In this document: piece by piece, positions 1 to 7,765 of the stretch
Layout: the number at the start of each line of letters is the position of its first letter
Numbering within the stretch: the stretch's first letter is position 1
Source of the DNA: Saprospiraceae bacterium
GTDB lineage: Bacteria > Bacteroidota > Bacteroidia > Chitinophagales > Saprospiraceae
Direction of reading: 5' to 3'
NCBI GenBank assembly: GCA_020436785.1
Contig: JAGQXC010000184.1
Coordinates: 1-40,070, forward strand
DNA: 40,070 bases
Notes under the pieces: generated by a model
Databases searched by the model: none
What the model saw: only the letters and a program-made list of their open reading frames with translations
What the model was told of the DNA's origin: nothing
Program-made: the position numbers and the translations under genes

Positions 1-3000
1 AATTGATTAAAACCCAACGACAAAACCTCAAGGTCGGAAAGATTACCAATGGAAACAGGAATGGGTCCACTCAATTGGTTGGAATCCAAAACGAGCCATT
101 TTAAGTTTAATATTTCCCCAATTTCAGATGGTATGGATCCCATTAGTCCATTATTGTCTAAATCAACGCGCTCTACACATCCATCTCCACTAAATGCAAG
201 TCCATACCAGAACGTTATTGGCTGGTTCAAGTCCCAGGAGTGGATCCAGTTTGATCCACTTGTGGCATTATACAAAGACACCAAAGCCAATGAATCCCTT
301 TCCCGACAATCGTCAGAAATAACATTAATAGTAATCGTATAACTCTCCAGTGTTAAATCAGGCGCACGAGGATTAGAAATATGAACATCATATTGACCCG
401 CATCACTGAATGAAACAGTGGTAAAATCCAGATTATTATTCCCCAAAATTACGCGGTAGGCCTTACCATCTTTATTCCATTGGTATACATTATCCGCAAT
501 ATTTTCATCCACGAGTAAATCAATCTGTAAGTTCGATCCAAATACTGCATAAATCACAGTGTCTCTAAATATCTTTTGTTGCGGGCTATAACCTACATTC
601 CCACCATTTCCTTCGGTCAAATTTGTATTTGAAGTAAGGCTGCTTAGAATATCTTCAAATGTCAGTTGGTTATTTTCTACAAAATAAAGCTTCAACTGAG
701 GGCATGGAGTTGCCAGATCAGGGAGTTCCTGATATAAATAATTGTATCCTGTGACCAATTGCTGCAAATTTGGCAAATTGGAAAAATTGGGAATTCCCCC
801 TGTTAAATTATTATGAGTGCATTGTAGAGAAATAAGCTTCGGACAATTGGTAAAATCGGGTATGGATCCGGATAAATTATTATACCAGCAATTCAAATTC
901 TCCAGATTTGGCAAATTGGAAAAATTGGGAATTTCTCCACCGAGAGGGTTGTTGGCACAAAACAGTGTGACCAGGTTTGGTAAATTTGAAAAATCAGGAA
1001 TTCCTCCGGTAAGAGTATTCATTTCAGCATTGAATGTCTCCAGGTAGGGCAAATTTGAGAAATCAGGTATCGATCCAGATAATGCATTATTGCGGCAGTA
1101 CAAATGTATTAACTCTGGCAGCCCGGTAAAGTCAGGTATTGTACCCGTAAAATGATTGTAACTTAGATTTAAAATCTCCAATCTCGGCAACTGCAAATCA
1201 GGGATAGTGCCGGTTAAATTATTGCCATGCTGGCCAGTGATATCCAATTCACATAAATTATCTCCACCATCAAGGTCAACACACCTTACACATCCTTCTT
1301 CATTCAATTCCACTCCATACCAGGTATCCATCGGCTGATTCAAATCCCAGGTTACTGTCCAGTTTGGTCCATCTGTCGCATTGTACAAGGCTACCAGAGC
1401 CAATGAGTCTCGCTCACGACAATCAATTGCAATAAGCTCTCCCTGGCACCCACAGTCACCTTGTATTCTGTCATTGCTCGTATTGGGATCTCCATCATCA
1501 CAGGGTGCACCAGTTTGTGGCTCACCAGCACAGAAGCGCGAGAAATCGCCCTGCCAGGGTAGCTTTGGGTTGTTAGAAAAACCATAACTGATCGAACAAA
1601 ATGCGCTAAACGAGCTATCAAAACATCCTTCAAGATTGTTATTGTCAAGACCTATGGTACCGAGGTTTTCCAATTGACTTAATTCAGCTGGTATCTCACC
1701 ACTTAATTGATTAAAATTTAGCCACAAGATATCAAGGTTGGATAACTTTGATAATTCAGGAGGAATGCTTCCTGATACTTCATTGAAACTAAGTCTAAAA
1801 GACTTGAGCATAGTTAAATTACCAAATTCCCTAGGTATTTGACCTCTGAATCCATTATTCCCCAGCCCTAATTCCTCTAAATATGATAATTGCCCTATTT
1901 CAGGTGGTAAGCTGCCTGTTAAAGCATTTACATCTAAATGAAGTTCTACCAATGATGTCAAATTTCCCAAGTCATTTGGCAATTCACCTGTCAATTGATT
2001 ATAACCAAGGTCCAGGTTGTTTAATTTTACCAGGCTCCCTAATTCAAAAGGGATGGAACCAGTTAAATCATTTTTACTGAGGTCTAGTTCTTCCAGTTGA
2101 ATCAAATTACCCAAGTCTTTGGGAATGCTTCCAATTAATTTATTAAAGCCTATTGATAGAACTTTTAAATGCCGTATTTCGCCAATTTGTATAGGTATAC
2201 TTCCTGTCAGATTATTCCCAGAATTGTTGTCATTCTTTACAATACCGCAATCTGGCACTCCATCCAAATCCAAACAGGTTACACAGCCATTACCATTCAA
2301 CTCCACTCCGAACCAGGTATCCATCGGCTGATTCAAGTCCCAGGTCACCGTCCAGTTTGGTCCATCTGTTGCATTATACAAGGCTACCAATGCTAGAGAA
2401 TCCTGGCCTCGACAGGATACGGTATCTCCTGCGCAAGAGCAATCTGTCCGTATGCGGTCATTTAACGTGTAGGGATTGGAGTCATCGCAAGTGGCACCGG
2501 TTTGTGATTCCCCGGCACAGAAACGGGAGAAATCGCCTTGCCAGGGAAGCAACGAGTTATTGGTAAAATCATAATCGATGAAACAACTGGAAGTCAGTGA
2601 TTGAGGAAAACAACCACTAAACTGATTATCGTTCAGTTTTAAAATGGAAAGATTACTTAATGTTCCCAGGTAATCAGGCAACTCATCATTCAATTGATTT
2701 TGATAGGCGATGAATTCAGCCAGACTGTCTGCATTACTTAAACTTTTAGGCAATGCTCCAGACAAATTATTCTGATACAACCAAAGCGCTTTTAGCTTGG
2801 ACATTGAACCAAAAATTTCTGGAATATCTCCTACTAGCTGATTGTTATCCAGCCATAATAATTGAAGATCTTTCAATTGGGATAACTCCAAAGGTATTAA
2901 TCCCGATAGTTCATTATTTGCAAGCAGCAGCCAGGACAATTGAGTTAGATTACCTAACTCTTTTGGAATCTCACCCGTCAAGGCGTTTAATCGCAAGTCC

Positions 3001-4301
3001 AACTGGTTTAGTTGGCTTAAATTACCTATCGAACCTGGTATGGTTCCGGATAGATCATTATCCGCTAGCAATAACAAACGCAATGCTCCAAGTTGTCCCA
3101 ACTCGACGGGTATTTCTCCATGTAAAGCATTGGCTCCTAACTTAATTTCCGTTACACAACCTTCATCATTCATCTCAACCCCATACCAGGTATCCATCGG
3201 TTGATTCAAATCCCAGGTTACGGTCCAGTTTGGTCCACCTGTAGCCTTATAAAATACTACAAGTGCAAGTGAGTCATTCTTATGACACAATAAATCCTGA
3301 CCAATACAAACACAATCATTATTTATATTATCATCTATGGTATTAGGATTACCATCATTACATGGTGAACCGATTTGTTGTTCACCATTGCAATAAAAGG
3401 ATAAATCACCCTCCCAAGGCAATCTTGGATTATCAATAAATTTCCACGGTTGATCACAAAATCGTTTATATGATTCAGGAAAACATCCTTCAAAGTCATT
3501 TGACCAGAAATCGATTATCTTTAATTCAGGCAATCGCCCAAGCACCTCTGGAAGCTGTCCAAATAAGTTATTTTGGCTAAGTCTAAAAGATTCTAATTTT
3601 GTCAAATTTTCCAAGTTGGCTGGCACTTTCCCTGATAGATTATTCCCTTGCAACCATAATTTTTTAACATTAATTAAATTACCTAATTCATTCGGAATCG
3701 TATCTTTAAAATTATTCTCATGTAAAAAAAGGACTTCAAGTTTATTTAAATTACTTAAACTAGTAGGGATTTCTCCCTCCATATTATTCCATTGTAACTT
3801 AAGTTCTTTTAAAGACTGCAAATCACCTAATTCCTGAGGGATAATCCCTGTAAGTTTATTTTCATGTAACCAAAGCAATTCCAATGATTTTAATTTTCCA
3901 ATTGCTTTCGGTAACGGCCCAGTCAATCCATCATTCCACGAAATATTTAATATTTTTATTTGACTAAAATTCCCAATTTCTTCAGGTAAGTAACCCATTA
4001 AATTAACACCTTGAGTGCTTCTATCTCCACAATCATCCCAGCCATCTAGATCTAAACATTCAACACATCCTTCCGAATTTAAATGGACCCCAAACCAACT
4101 ATCTATATTTTTTTTAAAGTTCCACCTATAATTCCAATTTGGCCCATCCATTGCATTGTACAATGCAACCAATGCCAATGAATCCCGCTGCCGGTCACAG
4201 GTCTGGCCGGTAAGGGTTTGGGGCAAGAAGGCGGCTATAAGGATAATAAGGATCAGTTTGTTAATGCCATTATGGATCCAACGTGTATATCTCGCATTCA
4301 T
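1..4301 (-). CDS. Giant modular leucine-rich-repeat surface protein (partial, C-terminus beyond left edge)
   Basis: The reading frame is open from the ATG at 4301 to the left edge, at least 1433 residues, with no stop in the window. Residues 1-33 form a signal peptide (hydrophobic ILIILIAAFL, cleavage near GQ). Five modules start with a RDSLALVALYNATDGPNW-like motif whose Asp lies at residues 40, 343, 634, 965 and 1336. Each continues with a Trp-rich stretch (WDLNQPMDTWYGV), a Cys-containing VDLDG segment and an array of plant-type LRRs (GxIPxxIGxLxxLxxLxLxxNxL). Linkers before modules 2-4 carry a DDGxPNTxxDxI..C.C.G motif typical of Saprospiraceae secreted proteins. Residues about 1253-1322 look Ig-like. 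An in-frame TAG lies 30 bases upstream of the chosen ATG, with no other ATG between. Export to the surface by T9SS is likely but the sorting domain would lie outside the window. Probable role: adhesion or ligand binding. The gene is visibly more AT-rich than the caspase-like gene before it. Confidence 0.9.
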   Translation of the reverse strand, partial: MNARYTRWIHNGINKLILIILIAAFLPQTLTGQTCDRQRDSLALVALYNAMDGPNWNYRWNFKKNIDSWFGVHLNSEGCVECLDLDGWDDCGDRSTQGVNLMGYLPEEIGNFSQIKILNISWNDGLTGPLPKAIGKLKSLELLWLHENKLTGIIPQELGDLQSLKELKLQWNNMEGEIPTSLSNLNKLEVLFLHENNFKDTIPNELGNLINVKKLWLQGNNLSGKVPANLENLTKLESFRLSQNNLFGQLPEVLGRLPELKIIDFWSNDFEGCFPESYKRFCDQPWKFIDNPRLPWEGDLSFYCNGEQQIGSPCNDGNPNTIDDNINNDCVCIGQDLLCHKNDSLALVVFYKATGGPNWTVTWDLNQPMDTWYGVEMNDEGCVTEIKLGANALHGEIPVELGQLGALRLLLLADNDLSGTIPGSIGNLSQLNQLDLRLNALTGEIPKELGNLTQLSWLLLANNELSGLIPLELSQLKDLQLLWLDNNQLVGDIPEIFGSMSKLKALWLYQNNLSGALPKSLSNADSLAEFIAYQNQLNDELPDYLGTLSNLSILKLNDNQFSGCFPQSLTSSCFIDYDFTNNSLLPWQGDFSRFCAGESQTGATCDDSNPYTLNDRIRTDCSCAGDTVSCRGQDSLALVALYNATDGPNWTVTWDLNQPMDTWFGVELNGNGCVTCLDLDGVPDCGIVKNDNNSGNNLTGSIPIQIGEIRHLKVLSIGFNKLIGSIPKDLGNLIQLEELDLSKNDLTGSIPFELGSLVKLNNLDLGYNQLTGELPNDLGNLTSLVELHLDVNALTGSLPPEIGQLSYLEELGLGNNGFRGQIPREFGNLTMLKSFRLSFNEVSGSIPPELSKLSNLDILWLNFNQLSGEIPAELSQLENLGTIGLDNNNLEGCFDSSFSAFCSISYGFSNNPKLPWQGDFSRFCAGEPQTGAPCDDGDPNTSNDRIQGDCGCQGELIAIDCRERDSLALVALYNATDGPNWTVTWDLNQPMDTWYGVELNEEGCVRCVDLDGGDNLCELDITGQHGNNLTGTIPDLQLPRLEILNLSYNHFTGTIPDFTGLPELIHLYCRNNALSGSIPDFSNLPYLETFNAEMNTLTGGIPDFSNLPNLVTLFCANNPLGGEIPNFSNLPNLENLNCWYNNLSGSIPDFTNCPKLISLQCTHNNLTGGIPNFSNLPNLQQLVTGYNYLYQELPDLATPCPQLKLYFVENNQLTFEDILSSLTSNTNLTEGNGGNVGYSPQQKIFRDTVIYAVFGSNLQIDLLVDENIADNVYQWNKDGKAYRVILGNNNLDFTTVSFSDAGQYDVHISNPRAPDLTLESYTITINVISDDCRERDSLALVSLYNATSGSNWIHSWDLNQPITFWYGLAFSGDGCVERVDLDNNGLMGSIPSEIGEILNLKWLVLDSNQLSGPIPVSIGNLSDLEVLSLGFNQ
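1315..1396 (-). repeat. LRR-gene module repeat, copy 1 of 3
   Basis: This 82-base stretch encodes the NATDGPNWTVTWDLNQPMDTWYG part of module 4. It differs from the copy at 2308-2389 at only about 7 positions by eye, including silent sites. The flanking LRRs are much more diverged, which suggests recent duplication or gene conversion. Confidence 0.75.
2308..2389 (-). repeat. LRR-gene module repeat, copy 2 of 3
   Basis: Same 82-base unit as at 1315-1396, encoding the conserved Trp-rich part of module 3. A second near-identical stretch links these two modules: about 35 bases from 1529 and from 2516, coding for the linker with PWQGDFSRFCAGE. Confidence 0.75.
3181..3262 (-). repeat. LRR-gene module repeat, copy 3 of 3
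   Basis: The 82-base unit of module 2, colinear with 1315-1396 and 2308-2389 but more diverged at its downstream end. The corresponding parts of module 5 (from 202) and module 1 (near 4090-4180) are recognisable only more weakly. Confidence 0.65.
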
Positions 4302-4316
4302 GCTACTGGTTTTGGG

Positions 4317-4346
4317 TGTATTGCGTTCCGTCCTCTAATGTTAACA
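4317..4346 (-). promoter_or_regulatory. Putative ECF-type promoter of the LRR gene (site D)
   Basis: Read on the minus strand, TGTTAACA (4346-4339) is followed after 14 bases by GCAATACA (4324-4317). The LRR start codon is 15 bases further on. The same two boxes with 13 or 14 bases between them occur at three other gene starts (9929-9957, 10026-10055, 13005-13033). The site lies in the 63-base gap after the caspase-like gene, so the LRR gene may have its own promoter. Confidence 0.6.
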
Positions 4347-4364
4347 CATCCCCTCATTATGATT

Positions 4365-7300
4365 TTATTCATCACGAATAAATATCGGTAACCGCCCTGC
4401 TACCGGTTCCTGCAGCAGGACCGGGCGTTGGGAGGTAATGATGTCTTTCTTCTCGGCAACCAGCTCAGGCACACGGTCACGGGCATATTCGTACCACTCG
4501 CCCAGGGTTATGATGCGGTTGTCATCCTGGTCAATACCGGCGGTAGCGAGACCTTCCTTTAAGGCCAGGGTGAACGCGCTGTTGTCCCAGCGGTCATCGG
4601 CATAGGACAACTCGCCGGGTCCACAGGACAGCACGAAGTAAAAATCATTGGCACTGGCAGCCAGGGCATGTAGTGCCTCCGACAACGCGATCTCATCGGG
4701 TATGGGTTCCGACTTTACCCCTTCCGGCACATCCAGGTTGGCGATGGACCCGCTGTAGCAGGCGTCAATGAAGAGGATCTTTTTACAAGGTAATAGCTTC
4801 AGCTTATCAAGTACCTCGGTCTGAAAATCCAGTGATGTTTCCTCTTCATACAAAAAATCAAAATCGGAAGCCGCCAGCCGATAGCGATCATCAAGGACAA
4901 AGCCATGCGAAGACCAATAGAAAATAAGCACATCGTTGGGCTTGATGCGCCCGAACTCCAGGTAGTCCAGCTGGATATCACGGATGCTCTTCCGGATGGC
5001 TTGGGTTGTCGTACTACTGGCCGAATTGTAAACTGTGGTGTTGACACGATCGAACAGCAGGTCTTCCTGTCCACTGAAAAGCTGACTGAAGTCCTGCGCA
5101 TCCTTGCTGACCCAGGGCAGATCCTCAAAAGGCACTCCGTAAGCGTACACATGCAGATTGACTCGCGGCGGTTCGTAATAAACAAAGACATCGGGAACCG
5201 GACACTGGTGCTCAGCATTGGACAGCAGAACTTCTATCCGGTTTTCCCCTTCATGCAATACGGCAGAGGCTTGAAGGTTGTACTGATAGCCAACAACATA
5301 CGGCCCACCCTGCCAGGTTGATGACACGGTGTCGACCCCACCTTGATAATGGACCAGGGTCTGGACTTTCCAGAAAGAATCCACCGGCTGATTGGACACA
5401 TAACGGAGCAACAAAGGAAAGCGATCCAGCTGGGTATGCACCACATCCGCTTTCTGGATCGGATCCGGCTGGATCCAGAACAGTTGACCTTGCCACATTT
5501 CGTCTACGGATGGCTTCACCACCTCTTTTTCTTCAGTCAAAGTGGGTTGAAAGTCAGGCAGGGTCACTTTTTGCAGAAAGGAATCCAGGGGCAAAGCCTC
5601 CACCTGGCTGGAGGTAATTTGACCCAACGACCTGTTTTTCAAAGCATCCAGGGCCAATATGGCGATGCGCTGCTGCCGGGCATCCTGGTAAGCCATTTTT
5701 ACCGGGTTAAGGTCCAGGCGATAATGTCTCATAAATACAATCGAATCGTTGTGATGTGAAACCAGCACCTCCAGATGGAGACTATCTTCGGCATCCTGCC
5801 CCAGATGGAAAGGCACCTGGATTTCCCTGGTCTCACCAGGAGCAATCTTAACGGGTGCCAAATCATTATCCAATTCAAGCCAACCCGGAGCGATGAGTTT
5901 TAATTGTACCGGTTGAGTTGAGCTGTTACCGGAATTTTTGATTTGCAAAGGTAGGAATGCAAAATGATCTTCCTGATGATCACCCAGGCGAATGGAATCC
6001 AGTGTCACCTCATAGTGTTCTTCCGGAGCAACACCGGCGAAGAATTGAGCATCAGCCAAGGGCCGGCCCCCAGCCTCCAGTTGAATGGAGGCATTACCGG
6101 GGCTTTGGGATGCAAAAGGGAATGCAAAATATTGGCTTATTTTTTCACCAGGTGCAATCCACACCGAAGTCTGGGTAGCCCCGACCGTGGTCTGGCCATC
6201 CACCTGAATGGTGACTTTCGGAGCCCGGATTGGCGTAGATCCGCTATTTGTCAATTCCAGCCAGGATATCAATGTTTCGCCGCTCCGGACCGTATCTTCC
6301 GGAGGGTGCCAACGCCATGGATTTTCTGAAAAGTCAAAGTTTTTCAATTGCGGTGATGCTTGCAGATTCACCATCCAGCCATCGGCGCCATTGGCATCAC
6401 CGGAGGCACTTTGTCCAAGTACCTGGATCCTGCCCGAAGCTAACTCTCTTGCAGAAGCAAACCATTCGTCCTGGCTACCACCCAGAAATCGCTCCCGGAT
6501 AGCATTTCCAGCCGAGTCGATAACCTGGATCCACCCTTGCGAACGATGGGCACCCTGGCGCAGGTGGGAGTAACTCAATCCAAACAAAATCAGGGTATCG
6601 ATATCACTCCGAACGATGACTCGTCCTTCATCCCTGAACCGGCCACCGTATAATTGCGATGCCAGGATCTTACCGGAAGCAGCATCCAGTTTGAGTATCC
6701 CGGCCTGATCCCTGAACCGGGGATCCCATGCATTGGCCAACACGATCAATTCCTGGGAAGTAAAAGGAAAGATGTCCACTCCCTTCCTGAATGGCTCTTG
6801 ATTGCGCTTTTGCCAGTGGATAGCACCGGCCTGATTCATCGAGAACGTGATCAACCGGTTATTACCCGCTGTACCGGTCCCGTACAAATTGCCATTCAGC
6901 AGGATCAATTTCTGCACCGCACCGGGGTCCGCATCCAGGCTCGTCTTCCACTTCACACCATGGTCGCGATAGGCAATTACACCGGGCTTATTCTCCATCG
7001 AACCGCCCAGGAAATACTGGCCGGGGTCCGCCTCCGTAATCGTATTCCAATAGGCATTTGGGGTAGGATCGTAATAAATAAACCGATCCAGTAGCCTTCC
7101 TTCTTTTGAGAAGGTCAGCATAATGGGCTTAACTTCAGTTGTATTAATCGATCCGGCCAGGGATATGGCTCCAACCACTACAATATCACCTTGTTTATTT
7201 ATGAGTACACCTCTACCCTCATCATCGTGGGTATATCCGATGTTTTTACGCCACAGGATTTCGCCGGCAGAATCGGATAACTGGATCAGGATGTCTTTAC

Positions 7301-7499
7301 CTTTACCTTGCTTACCCTGAGTGAATCCGACCGCAACGATTTCCCCTCCAGGAAATACATCCATTGCCATAAATGCATCGTCTCCCGGCAACAATGAAAG
7401 ACGCTCTGAGACCGGTTCAGTGATTTGTGCCGATAGCTGCCGGATGGGTATGGTACAACACATCAGTAAAAACAAAAGGAAGATGGGTTGATGTCTCAT
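4365..7499 (-). CDS. Secreted caspase-like (peptidase C14) protein with N-terminal propeller-like repeats
   Basis: 1044 residues. Residues 1-25 form a signal peptide ending in LSAQ. Residues about 30-390 hold repeated GEILW.../DIVVVGA-like segments that resemble a beta-propeller of the kind found in Bacteroidota secreted proteins. Residues about 400-620 look like CARDB/Ig-type folds (ISWLELTNSGS, LQIKNSGNSST). The C-terminal part from about residue 790 is a caspase fold: SSHGF gives catalytic His865 and DACYSG gives catalytic Cys914. Both dyad residues are present, so an active cysteine peptidase is likely. No T9SS sorting domain ends the protein, so it may act in the periplasm or be released. 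It sits directly upstream of the LRR gene on the same strand. A perfect hairpin terminator at 7573-7607 separates it from the gene before it. No copy of the TGTTAACA/GCAAT motif was found before its start. Confidence 0.88.
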   Translation of the reverse strand: MRHQPIFLLFLLMCCTIPIRQLSAQITEPVSERLSLLPGDDAFMAMDVFPGGEIVAVGFTQGKQGKGKDILIQLSDSAGEILWRKNIGYTHDDEGRGVLINKQGDIVVVGAISLAGSINTTEVKPIMLTFSKEGRLLDRFIYYDPTPNAYWNTITEADPGQYFLGGSMENKPGVIAYRDHGVKWKTSLDADPGAVQKLILLNGNLYGTGTAGNNRLITFSMNQAGAIHWQKRNQEPFRKGVDIFPFTSQELIVLANAWDPRFRDQAGILKLDAASGKILASQLYGGRFRDEGRVIVRSDIDTLILFGLSYSHLRQGAHRSQGWIQVIDSAGNAIRERFLGGSQDEWFASARELASGRIQVLGQSASGDANGADGWMVNLQASPQLKNFDFSENPWRWHPPEDTVRSGETLISWLELTNSGSTPIRAPKVTIQVDGQTTVGATQTSVWIAPGEKISQYFAFPFASQSPGNASIQLEAGGRPLADAQFFAGVAPEEHYEVTLDSIRLGDHQEDHFAFLPLQIKNSGNSSTQPVQLKLIAPGWLELDNDLAPVKIAPGETREIQVPFHLGQDAEDSLHLEVLVSHHNDSIVFMRHYRLDLNPVKMAYQDARQQRIAILALDALKNRSLGQITSSQVEALPLDSFLQKVTLPDFQPTLTEEKEVVKPSVDEMWQGQLFWIQPDPIQKADVVHTQLDRFPLLLRYVSNQPVDSFWKVQTLVHYQGGVDTVSSTWQGGPYVVGYQYNLQASAVLHEGENRIEVLLSNAEHQCPVPDVFVYYEPPRVNLHVYAYGVPFEDLPWVSKDAQDFSQLFSGQEDLLFDRVNTTVYNSASSTTTQAIRKSIRDIQLDYLEFGRIKPNDVLIFYWSSHGFVLDDRYRLAASDFDFLYEEETSLDFQTEVLDKLKLLPCKKILFIDACYSGSIANLDVPEGVKSEPIPDEIALSEALHALAASANDFYFVLSCGPGELSYADDRWDNSAFTLALKEGLATAGIDQDDNRIITLGEWYEYARDRVPELVAEKKDIITSQRPVLLQEPVAGRLPIFIRDE

Positions 7500-7572
7500 A
7501 TTGGATCTTGCATCTACAAATTGGCTCCTCTAAATTACGATCATTGAATTTAATACTTGACGGTATAATCTT

Positions 7573-7607
7573 AAAAAACCATGACCGGTTTAACTCGGTC
7601 ATGGTTT
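7573..7607 (-). terminator. Rho-independent terminator after the cohesin/dockerin gene
   Basis: On the minus strand a perfect 12-bp stem (arms 7607-7596 and 7587-7576, AAACCATGACCG with its complement) encloses an 8-base loop and runs directly into six T residues (7578-7573, three shared with the stem). It lies about 160 bases after the stop of the cohesin/dockerin gene and before the caspase-like gene. The stem is AT-flanked and could also work weakly in the other direction. Confidence 0.85.
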
Positions 7608-7765
7608 ATGTTTAGGATGTTATGCCATTAAATCAATCCGGGAAATTAAAACCTGGTGCTATCAAATCCCTGACCAATCTGTTTTCGACGGTGTCGACCA
7701 AGGTGTCAAAAAGTGGAACTTTGATTTTGGACCATCTATCACAAATGATCAAACCTTGAATACCG

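Noticed and set aside
1-4301. Left region as a decayed pseudogene or non-coding, since only short frames are found there on the plus strand
   Set aside because: The minus-strand frame from 4301 is open to the edge. All five DSLALVxLYNAT motifs lie in the same frame, so it is an intact long gene cut by the window.
7500-7575. Sigma-type motif before the caspase-like gene
   Set aside because: Only weak partial matches (TATTAAAT, GTAATTTA) at the wrong spacing were found.
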